The translations under genes and the position numbers were made by a program. From Chloroflexota bacterium (lineage in GTDB: Bacteria > Chloroflexota > Limnocylindria > Limnocylindrales > CSP1-4): 7,843 nt of DNA. Positions 1 through 4,170 of this stretch are shown in pieces (position 1 is the first letter of the stretch; each line of letters opens with the position of its first letter). Where the stretch lies: positions 1 to 7,843 of the forward strand of contig JAJYDP010000212.1 in NCBI GenBank assembly GCA_021777365.1, read 5' to 3'. Under the pieces are notes generated by a model that made no database searches, was not told the origin of the DNA, and saw only the letters and a list, made by a program, of their open reading frames with translations.

Positions 1-680
1 CCGTTGTAGGCCTCGTAGCTGAGCATCGGGACGACGACGAGCAGCGGGGCGGGGGCGGCGGGCCGGACCACGAACGGGATGTACGACGCGCGGCCGTCGG
101 GGAGGCTGCACTTGACGAGGTAGAAGCCGCTCCGCCAGGTCACGGGGATGGCGAGCACCCGGCTGACCGGCCAGCGATCCTCGACCCGGCCGGTGACAGG
201 GTCTGCGGCTGCGTCGGCGTGCCAGCCGGTGGGGACGTCGCGGATCGTGAGCAGGTGCTGCGCGTCCCCGGCACCGACCCGGAAGACGTCCAGGCGGACG
301 CGGGGCCCGACCGACCGGATGTGGAGGTCGACCGTTCCGCCGGGGAGCACGCTCGTCTGGCCGGCGTACCCGGCGACGGCGTTGAGTTCGGGGCGGTCGA
401 GGCGCCAGTCGCCGGCACGTGCGCCGGGTAAGAGGGGCACGGGCGACTCGCCGTACTGATACTGGCGGACCAGCTCGGCGACGGTTGGGCGGGGGCCCGT
501 GATCACCCGGCTGGCGATGATGGGCGACGGCGGAGGCACGGCCGGGGTGGCGATGGGGGTCGCGGACGGGCCGGGGCCGGCGAGCTCGCGGGGGGCTGGC
601 GATGCGCCTGGCGTGATCGTGGTGGCGAGCAGCAGGAGGCCGAGGACGGCCAGAAAGGCGCTGTCGCGTCGAGTGCGCAC
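1..680 (-). CDS. Secreted DMFA2_C-like protein (N,N-dimethylformamidase large-subunit C-terminal type), 3' end outside window
   Basis: Reading leftward from GTG at 678-680 the frame stays open to the window edge, giving 226 codons of a longer protein. Residues 1-30 look like a signal peptide: an RTRR basic start, then a leucine-rich core around 9-20 and a small-residue region. Residues 31-60 form a Pro/Ala/Thr-rich linker. From about 102 the pattern AGYAGQTSVLPGGTVDL, then RLDVFRVG at 129-136, SGFYLVK at 184-190, SYIPFVVR at 199-206 and the final SYEAYN matches the fold described for DMFA large-subunit C-terminal domains (DUF6605 type). The family is known from secreted or surface proteins, mostly of unknown substrate, so dimethylformamidase activity should not be assumed. 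There is no clear Shine-Dalgarno site. A GAGAAT box (687-692) lies 6 nt before the GTG, which would fit a leaderless transcript. The start is therefore likely but not certain. Confidence 0.8.
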   Translation of the reverse strand, partial: MRTRRDSAFLAVLGLLLLATTITPGASPAPRELAGPGPSATPIATPAVPPPSPIIASRVITGPRPTVAELVRQYQYGESPVPLLPGARAGDWRLDRPELNAVAGYAGQTSVLPGGTVDLHIRSVGPRVRLDVFRVGAGDAQHLLTIRDVPTGWHADAAADPVTGRVEDRWPVSRVLAIPVTWRSGFYLVKCSLPDGRASYIPFVVRPAAPAPLLVVVPMLSYEAYN

Positions 681-712
681 GCGGCCATTCTCGCCGGGCC
701 CGTACTCATGCC

Positions 713-767
713 GCCATACTTTGTATGGCAATCCGACCGGGTCGCACCGGAGGAGTCCTGCCTCGCG
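713..767. repeat. 55-bp direct repeat, copy 1, headed by a 17-bp palindrome
   Basis: The element begins with GCCATAC-TTT-GTATGGC (713-729), 7-bp arms around a 3-nt centre. The first 26 bases are identical to the copy at 996, and across 55 positions I count 47 matches with no gaps. In the minus direction the palindrome lies about 33 nt before the GTG of the secreted protein gene and would overlap its -35 region. A repressor operator is therefore plausible. No T-tract follows it, so a terminator is unlikely. The regulator is unknown. Confidence 0.8.
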
Positions 768-894
768 GGCGCCTGCGCGTCCCCCGACCTGGCTATGGCA
801 CGTGGCCGCGGTTCACGAGGCCGCCGCCGCGGCGGGCGAGCCAGCCGTCTGCTGCGGGCGCGCGGCCAGGATCCGCCTCGTGCGGCAAGGGCCG

Positions 895-956
895 GGGGCT
901 GCGCTCGGCTCCGGGGCTGCGCTCGGCTCCGGGGCTGCGCTCGGCTCCGGGGCTGC
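895..956. repeat. Tandem array A: 18-bp unit, about 3.4 copies
   Basis: The unit GGGGCTGCGCTCGGCTCC occurs exactly three times (895-912, 913-930, 931-948) and is followed by 8 bases of a fourth copy (949-956). The three copies are identical, which suggests recent expansion or slippage. The array lies between the two copies of the 55-bp element and is not in a recognised gene. No spacers separate the units. Confidence 0.95.
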
Positions 957-995
957 CGCAGAGCCTGTCATGGCCGCAGAGCCCGCAATCAGTAC

Positions 996-1050
996 GCCAT
1001 ACTTTGTATGGCAATCCGACCATGCCGCACCGGGGAGGACCTGCCGCGCG
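996..1050. repeat. 55-bp direct repeat, copy 2, headed by the same 17-bp palindrome
   Basis: The palindrome GCCATAC-TTT-GTATGGC occupies 996-1012. The next nine bases match copy 1 perfectly and the following 29 match at 21 positions. The offset between copies is 283 bp. This copy lies about 190 nt before the ICMT-like gene, too far for a simple operator of that promoter. It may serve another, unseen transcript or simply be a duplicated intergenic element. Confidence 0.8.
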
Positions 1051-1110
1051 GTTGTCGGCCGCGCCGGGGGTGGTGCGTAGCCGGGGATCCCGCGCGCGGC
1101 CGCGGGTGAC

Positions 1111-1176
1111 GCACGCGGCCGAGGGACCCGCACGCGGCCGAGGGACCCGCACGCGGCCGAGGGACCCGCACGCGGG
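1111..1176. repeat. Tandem array B: 19-bp unit, about 3.5 copies
   Basis: The unit GCACGCGGCCGAGGGACCC occurs three times without change (1111-1129, 1130-1148, 1149-1167), then breaks off within a fourth copy near 1176. Each unit contains the palindrome CGGCCG. The end of the array covers the place where the -35 region of the next promoter would lie, so copy number could affect expression of that gene. Confidence 0.95.
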
Positions 1177-1187
1177 CGCCCGGGCGC

Positions 1188-1193
1188 TATCGT
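1188..1193 (+). promoter_or_regulatory. Probable -10 box of a leaderless promoter
   Basis: TATCGT fits the TANNNT consensus and ends 7 nt before ATG at 1201. That is the spacing expected when transcription begins at the start codon itself. No Shine-Dalgarno site precedes the ATG, which supports a leaderless message. The -35 position falls in the tail of array B and shows no TTGACA-like sequence. Confidence 0.5.
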
Positions 1194-1200
1194 GGCGCGG

Positions 1201-1839
1201 ATGGAGACGGCGGTGGAGACTGCGGTGGAGTCGCTGGCTCGGGTCGCAGTGGCCGGGTCTGCCCTTTCGCTTGGGATCGTCGGTCTGGCGGAGCTGGTCT
1301 GGGAGCTGCAACGCTCGCGCCCGAAGCCCGTCCTGCGCGACACCGGGCCCCTGGCCACCGTCAATTTCGTGGGGATCGGCGGCTTCGTGCTGGTCGGGCT
1401 GGGATCGGCGCTGTCGATGGCCGGGGCGATCCCGCTCCCTGGACCGGTGGGTACGATGGTCCACTTGCTCGGGATCGTCGTGCTGGCGGCGGCCGGATCG
1501 CTGGCGGCCTGGGGGCTCCGGTCGATCGGACGTCAGCTCGCATCGCCGCCCGAAGTGCGGCCCGACACGGTGCTGGTGACGCGCGGGGCGTTCGGCCTGG
1601 TGCGCCACCCGCTCTACCTCTCGATCCTGCTGCTCTGGGCGGGCGGGGCGCTGGCGCTGGGGAGCTGGCTCATGGCGTTCGGCGGGACGGTGCTGGTTCC
1701 GGCGTTCGTCGCCCGCTGCCGGCTGGAGGAGCGGTTGCTGGTGGCGCACTTCGGCGGGGCGTATCTCGCGTACGCCGCACACGTCCCGATGCTTCTTCCT
1801 CGCCTGCGCGGGCGGACATTGCCGGCGCGCGAGCGGTGA
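1201..1839 (+). CDS. Isoprenylcysteine carboxyl methyltransferase (ICMT)-family membrane methyltransferase
   Basis: This is a 212-residue integral membrane protein. Hydrophobic segments are visible at about 12-34, 52-77, 85-107 and 138-171. The C-terminal half carries the ICMT/PEMT signature: TRGAFGLVRHPLY (127-139, with the key RHP at 135-137), then RLEERLL (174-180) followed by HFGGAYLAY (183-191) and a proline-containing tail. In this superfamily these regions bind S-adenosylmethionine and form the active site at the membrane. Bacterial members methylate varied, mostly unknown small or lipid substrates, so the reaction here is not known. An in-frame GTG at 1192 is possible, but the TATCGT box placed 7 nt before ATG 1201 favours the ATG. 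Tandem arrays flank the gene on both sides. There is no clear terminator after it. Confidence 0.85.
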   Translation: METAVETAVESLARVAVAGSALSLGIVGLAELVWELQRSRPKPVLRDTGPLATVNFVGIGGFVLVGLGSALSMAGAIPLPGPVGTMVHLLGIVVLAAAGSLAAWGLRSIGRQLASPPEVRPDTVLVTRGAFGLVRHPLYLSILLLWAGGALALGSWLMAFGGTVLVPAFVARCRLEERLLVAHFGGAYLAYAAHVPMLLPRLRGRTLPARER

Positions 1840-1861
1840 GGCGACCGAGAATGCGTCAAGC

Positions 1862-1964
1862 GACGCCACCGCGTGTGGAGACGCCACCGCGTGTGGAGAC
1901 GCCACCGCGTGTGGAGACGCCACCGCGTGTGGAGACGCCACCGCGTGTGGAGACGCCACCGCGT
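1862..1964. repeat. Tandem array C: 18-bp unit, 5 full copies plus 13 bases
   Basis: The unit GACGCCACCGCGTGTGGA occurs five times without a mismatch (1862-1951) and then for 13 more bases (1952-1964), where the sequence changes into TTGACG. Each unit contains CCAC-CGCGT-GTGG. Across the unit border the order is GTGG-AGACG-CCAC. CCAC and GTGG therefore alternate along the whole array with 5-nt gaps, and hairpins can form in either register. Confidence 0.97.
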
Positions 1965-1993
1965 TGACGCCGGGACGGTCGATGCGGTAGCGT
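1964..1993 (+). promoter_or_regulatory. Sigma70-type promoter, TTGACG-N18-TAGCGT
   Basis: The -35 box TTGACG (1964-1969) and -10 box TAGCGT (1988-1993) are separated by 18 nt. This is the best promoter in the window. Transcription would start near 2000. The -35 box begins at the last base of tandem array C. Confidence 0.6.
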
Positions 1994-2026
1994 CAGCGCC
2001 GGCCGGTGGACAGTGCCGCCGGCACG

Positions 2027-2034
2027 AAAGGAGG
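2027..2034 (+). promoter_or_regulatory. Strong ribosome binding site of the small ORF
   Basis: AAAGGAGG lies 10 nt before ATG 2045 and is among the strongest Shine-Dalgarno sites in the window. GGAGGCG (2030-2036) can pair with CGTCTCC (2078-2084) inside the ORF, 7 bp with one G-U. Translation could therefore be sensitive to RNA folding. A small hairpin GTGCC-GCC-GGCAC (2013-2025) lies just upstream. Confidence 0.6.
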
Positions 2035-2044
2035 CGAACGCCGC

Positions 2045-2101
2045 ATGGCAGCCACGGTAGCAGCCGCTCACGCGTCGCGTCTCCGGGGGTTCGCCGGCTG
2101 A
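2045..2101 (+). CDS. 18-codon small ORF, possible leader peptide
   Basis: ATG to TGA encodes an 18-residue peptide, MAATVAAAHASRLRGFAG, with seven alanines and no run of a single regulatory amino acid beyond that. Support comes from context: a TTGACG-N18-TAGCGT promoter, an AAAGGAGG site upstream, and a hairpin and intrinsic terminator beginning only 2 and 28 nt after the stop. The arrangement resembles a leader peptide with attenuator, or a dual-function small RNA. I do not recognise the peptide. It could also be a chance ORF inside a non-coding RNA. Confidence 0.4.
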   Translation: MAATVAAAHASRLRGFAG

Positions 2102-2103
2102 CG

Positions 2104-2127
2104 TCAGGCACACGACCGCGTGCCTGA
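2104..2127 (+). promoter_or_regulatory. Hairpin between small ORF and terminator
   Basis: TCAGGCAC (2104-2111) and GTGCCTGA (2120-2127) form a perfect 8-bp stem with an 8-nt loop. It starts 2 nt after the stop codon of the small ORF and ends 2 nt before the terminator stem. A ribosome stalled near the stop would cover it, a layout seen in attenuators. No alternative antiterminator pairing was clear to me. Confidence 0.5.
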
Positions 2128-2129
2128 GA

Positions 2130-2155
2130 GCCGTCCCCCACGGGACGGCGTTTTT
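2130..2155 (+). terminator. Rho-independent terminator
   Basis: GCCGTCCC (2130-2137), loop CCAC, GGGACGGC (2142-2149), then G and TTTTT (2151-2155). The stem is a perfect 8 bp and is followed by a U-tract. It is the only canonical intrinsic terminator seen in this window. Confidence 0.9.
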
Positions 2156-2219
2156 CGTGCCCTGCGCGGCGCGTGCCGCCGGGCGCAGCCGATTCCGTGA
2201 CCCATCCCGAGGCGCGACG

Positions 2220-2236
2220 CGACCAGCCGCTGGTCG
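2220..2236. promoter_or_regulatory. 17-bp palindrome upstream of RNHCP gene
   Basis: CGACCAG-CCG-CTGGTCG has perfect 7-bp arms around a 3-nt centre and ends 23 nt before the chosen TTG start. It could be an operator or an mRNA hairpin. It has the same 7-3-7 layout as the two palindromes at 713 and 996, but its arms differ from theirs. Confidence 0.45.
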
Positions 2237-2259
2237 GTCATCGCTCGGGAGACACTCCG

Positions 2260-2601
2260 TTGAAACCGCCCCAGTCGTTCCGTTGCGCCCATTGCCGGCT
2301 CGATGTGCCGGCGGTCGCGCCCGGGACGGCGCATCGCAATCATTGTCCGAACTGCCTGTGGAGCCGCCACGTCGACGACGAGCCGGGCGACCGGGCGTCC
2401 GACTGCCACGCCTCGATGGAGCCGATCGCCATCACCGTCCGCGGCGACGGCGAATGGATCCTCATCCATCGGTGCACGGGGTGCGGCGTCCTCCACGCGA
2501 ACCGCACGGCCGGCGACGACAACCCGCTCCTGCTGGTCAGGCTCGCGGTCAAGCCGCTCGCGCAGCCGCCGTTCCCGCTCGATCGCCTCGGCCTCATCTG
2601 A
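2260..2601 (+). CDS. RNHCP-domain protein, probable zinc-binding small protein
   Basis: This 113-residue protein carries the family-naming motif RNHCPNCLWS (26-35), then HVDDEPGDRASDC (37-49), MEPIAI (53-58), GEWILIHRC (64-72) and CGVLHANR (75-82), ending in PLAQPPFP (99-106). Cys pairs C9/C12, C29/C32 and C72/C75 plus C49 could bind zinc. It covers essentially the whole RNHCP domain. The family's function is unknown. I chose TTG at 2260 because GGGAGA lies 7 nt upstream and family members begin shortly before the first Cys pair. The frame is open upstream to a GTG at 2173, but the extra 29 residues resemble nothing in the family and cover the upstream palindrome. The gene follows a terminator and small transcript, which may control it. 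Its stop codon is part of a long hairpin shared with the converging pheA. Confidence 0.85.
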   Translation: MKPPQSFRCAHCRLDVPAVAPGTAHRNHCPNCLWSRHVDDEPGDRASDCHASMEPIAITVRGDGEWILIHRCTGCGVLHANRTAGDDNPLLLVRLAVKPLAQPPFPLDRLGLI

Positions 2602-2614
2602 GGTCGAGGCGATC
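2581..2614. terminator. 16-bp hairpin over the RNHCP stop codon, probable bidirectional terminator
   Basis: GATCGCCTCGGCCTCA (2581-2596) and TGAGGTCGAGGCGATC (2599-2614) are separated by 2 nt. They pair along 16 positions with a single G-U in the plus-strand RNA, which becomes an A-C mismatch in the minus-strand RNA. The right arm begins with the TGA stop of the RNHCP gene. No T-tract follows on either side, so if it terminates transcription it does so as a U-tail-free hairpin. It lies 41 nt after the end of pheA. Confidence 0.65.
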
Positions 2615-2655
2615 GGCAGACGACCACATGCGGGCGAGGGAGCCCGGCCCGGCGG

Positions 2656-3537
2656 TTACCCTTCCGCCGCCCTCGGGTACGTGCCCAGGATCCGGACCAT
2701 CGCGGCATCCGCGCCGAGCTCGGCCGCGGCACGTCCGGCTTGGGCCTCGTCGGCGTCCAGGTCGACCCAGAAGACATACTCCCAGGCGCGGTCGTGGCTG
2801 GGCCGTGATTCGAGCTTGCTCATGTTGAGGCCCGCGCGCGCGAAGACCCCCAGGCAGCGGTGCAGCGACCCGGGCTCGTTGCGGACCGCCAGGACCATGG
2901 TGGTGCGCATCGGAGCCGGCGCACCGCTGGATACGGGCGCGAAGAAGGGCCCGTCGCCATGGCGCGCGACCACGAGGAACCGCGTCCGGTTGTCGGGCAC
3001 CTGCTGGATCCCGTCGGCCAGGACCTCCAGCCCGAACCCCGCGGCGGCCCTGGGGGAGACGACCGCCGCGGCCGCGCGCTCGCCGCGGTCGACGATCATC
3101 TTCGCCGCCCCGGCGGTGTTGTACGTCGTGAGCAGCGTCCAGGGTCGGGTGCGAAGGAAGGCCTCGGCCTGGCCCAGTGCCTGGATGTGCGAGTAGACAC
3201 GCTCGATCTCTGCGATCGACTGGCCCGGCAGCGCGGCGAGGCAGAGCCGCACAGGCACGACCACCTCGCCCGTCACCACCAGGTCGTGCTCGAGCAGGAG
3301 GTCGTAGTTCTCGCGCACGGTGCCGTTCACCAGGTTCTCGATGGGCACGACCCCGGCCACGACGGGCGCGGCTCCCGGAGGATCGCCGGGTACGCAGCCG
3401 GCGGTGACGGCCTCGAAGACCTGCCGGAACCCGGGGACGGGCACGGGCGTCGGCCGCTCGAAGGCGACGAGGACGGCGTCCTCCGCGAACGCCCCCGGCT
3501 CGCCCGAGTAGGCGACGCGCGGGCCGGCATCACCCAC
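2656..3537 (-). CDS. pheA: Prephenate dehydratase with C-terminal ACT domain
   Basis: The 293-residue protein converts prephenate to phenylpyruvate in phenylalanine synthesis. The dehydratase domain spans about 7-190: AYSGEPGAFAEDA (9-21), VVPIENLVNGTV (63-74), YSHIQALGQ (115-123) and NRTRF (183-187, the TRF motif). N68, Q119 and T185 fall at positions known to be important in the family. The ACT domain (about 212-288) contains NEPGSLH (220-226) and KLESRP (241-246), the usual signs of phenylalanine feedback binding. Length is typical of monofunctional bacterial enzymes, with no chorismate mutase domain. The start is GTG; an in-frame TGA only three codons upstream excludes a longer form. There is no good ribosome site. 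It lies 111 nt downstream of the leu/cim operon on the same strand and may be co-transcribed. Oddities are Leu69 where Ser is usual (PIENS) and Ile118 in place of Pro (SHPQA). Confidence 0.95.
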   Translation of the reverse strand: MGDAGPRVAYSGEPGAFAEDAVLVAFERPTPVPVPGFRQVFEAVTAGCVPGDPPGAAPVVAGVVPIENLVNGTVRENYDLLLEHDLVVTGEVVVPVRLCLAALPGQSIAEIERVYSHIQALGQAEAFLRTRPWTLLTTYNTAGAAKMIVDRGERAAAAVVSPRAAAGFGLEVLADGIQQVPDNRTRFLVVARHGDGPFFAPVSSGAPAPMRTTMVLAVRNEPGSLHRCLGVFARAGLNMSKLESRPSHDRAWEYVFWVDLDADEAQAGRAAAELGADAAMVRILGTYPRAAEG

Positions 3538-3615
3538 GGCCGCTGCTCAGCCCGGCGCGAGGTGCGGCTGTGCGGCGCGGGTGGGCCGTGCCGCCCGGGC
3601 GCAGCGGAAAGGGCG

Positions 3616-3648
3616 CCCCACCCCCGGGCAGGACCCCTCCCTCTCCCC
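3616..3648 (-). other. G-rich intergenic tract, potential G-quadruplex
   Basis: Directly after the stop of the upstream gene the minus strand has five G-runs of 4, 3, 4, 5 and 4 bases, separated by 3, 1, 8 and 1 nt (read from 3648 to 3616). One loop exceeds the usual 7-nt limit. It lies in the coding strand, so it would be in the mRNA between the regulatory-domain gene and pheA. In a genome this GC-rich it may be chance. Confidence 0.4.
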
Positions 3649-4170
3649 TCACCGTTCGAACCACCGCGACGGCTCCTGGTCGATGTCCTCGATCTCGACC
3701 GCGGGCGCCGCGGCCCGGCCCACCCGGCGCCCAACGTCGCGCGCCGCGTCGGTCGCCCCTGCCCAGTGCTCCTCGGCGAGCAGCGCGTTGATCGCCTCCA
3801 GGTACGCCTCCACCGAGCAGGCGATCGTGTTCGGGCCCTGGCACGATCCCCGGTAGCGCCCCTCGCCGCGTGGACCCTCCACGCCCGCTGGCGGCGCCAC
3901 CTCCACCTCGACCCGCCCCTCGGCATCCGGACCCTCGCCGAGCGACGTGACCCGATACGCCAGCAGCCGCGGGTGGCCGGAGAGCACGCCGGCCAGCGCG
4001 CGGTCCACCGCCTCGTACAGCGCATCGACGGCGCCGTTCCCCTCGGCCGAGGCCTCCCAGACGCGCTCGCCCGCCTGCACGACGACGACCGCGCGGCTCT
4101 GCACGTTCGACCCGGTCGAGCAGGTCCAGCGGGCCAGGCGGATCGCGCCCCCCGCGGTGGCGTCGATCAT
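3649..4170 (-). CDS. Stand-alone LeuA regulatory (LeuA_dimer) domain protein
   Basis: The 173-residue protein has only the C-terminal allosteric domain of isopropylmalate and citramalate synthases, with no TIM barrel. Visible are SRAVVVV (25-31), AEGNGAVDALYEAVDRAL (42-59), LLAYRVTSL (69-77), a glycine-rich section (95-112) and SVEAYLEAINALLAE (119-133), followed by a charged tail. The GNG-VDALY-AVD-AL and EAY--A-N-L patterns are closer to LeuA in this operon than to CimA. In complete enzymes this domain binds leucine or isoleucine and transmits inhibition. Here it may join LeuA or CimA as a regulatory partner, but that is inference. Start: ATG 4170 overlaps the cimA stop (ATGA) and has the operon's best ribosome site, AAGGAGG, 6 nt upstream. 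The frame continues upstream only as a shadow of cimA. Confidence 0.85.
   Translation of the reverse strand: MIDATAGGAIRLARWTCSTGSNVQSRAVVVVQAGERVWEASAEGNGAVDALYEAVDRALAGVLSGHPRLLAYRVTSLGEGPDAEGRVEVEVAPPAGVEGPRGEGRYRGSCQGPNTIACSVEAYLEAINALLAEEHWAGATDAARDVGRRVGRAAAPAVEIEDIDQEPSRWFER

Larger units (their letters stand above)
681..1200. other. 520-bp gene-poor intergenic region with repeats
   Basis: No convincing gene is seen here on either strand. The frames open across it are low-complexity Arg/Ala/Gly products of tandem repeats. It contains two copies of a 55-bp element starting with a palindrome (713-767 and 996-1050), an 18-bp tandem array between them, a 12-bp palindrome CCGCCGCGGCGG at 824-835, a 19-bp tandem array, and the promoter of the following membrane methyltransferase. 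The flanking genes are divergent, so this is a shared regulatory region. Confidence 0.75.
2000..2155 (+). ncRNA. Candidate small transcript of about 155 nt with its own promoter and terminator
   Basis: The predicted start near 2000 and the U-tract at 2151-2155 define a short RNA containing, in order, a small hairpin (2013-2025), a ribosome site, the 18-codon ORF, an 8-bp hairpin and the terminator. It matches no RNA family I can name. If the terminator is read through, the transcript would enter the RNHCP gene about 105 nt later, so it may act as an attenuating leader. The limits are predicted, not observed. Confidence 0.4.
1840..2259. other. 420-bp region between the methyltransferase and RNHCP genes
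   Basis: This stretch holds tandem array C, a strong promoter, a very short ORF with a good ribosome site, two hairpins and an intrinsic terminator, followed by about 100 nt leading to the RNHCP gene. That leader contains CTGCGC-N15-GCGCAG (2162-2188) and a 17-bp palindrome (2220-2236). No larger gene is supported. Confidence 0.7.

Noticed and set aside
713..729. Palindrome as intrinsic terminator
   Set aside because: No T-tract follows on either strand and it lies upstream of a start codon, not after a gene.
713..1050. Miniature transposon (MITE) or insertion-sequence remnant
   Set aside because: There are no terminal inverted repeats enclosing a unit, no target duplication and no transposase fragment. 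Only the two palindromes and drifting tails are visible.
708..1579. Plus-strand open frames across the repeat region
   Set aside because: They consist of repeat-encoded Arg/Ala/Gly/Cys stretches and run into the wrong frame of the ICMT-like gene.
895..1964. CRISPR array
   Set aside because: Units are directly adjacent with no unique spacers, and no cas genes are present.
2087..2101. GGTTCGCC resembling a tRNA T-loop
   Set aside because: No acceptor, D-arm or anticodon stem could be placed around it.
1614..2141. Minus-strand frames encoding six-residue peptide repeats over array C
   Set aside because: An 18-bp repeat automatically gives six-residue repeats in every open frame. No start signal or family supports them.
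2173..2259. Longer RNHCP protein starting at GTG 2173
   Set aside because: The additional residues have no family resemblance, cover an upstream palindrome, and TTG 2260 has a ribosome site at proper distance.
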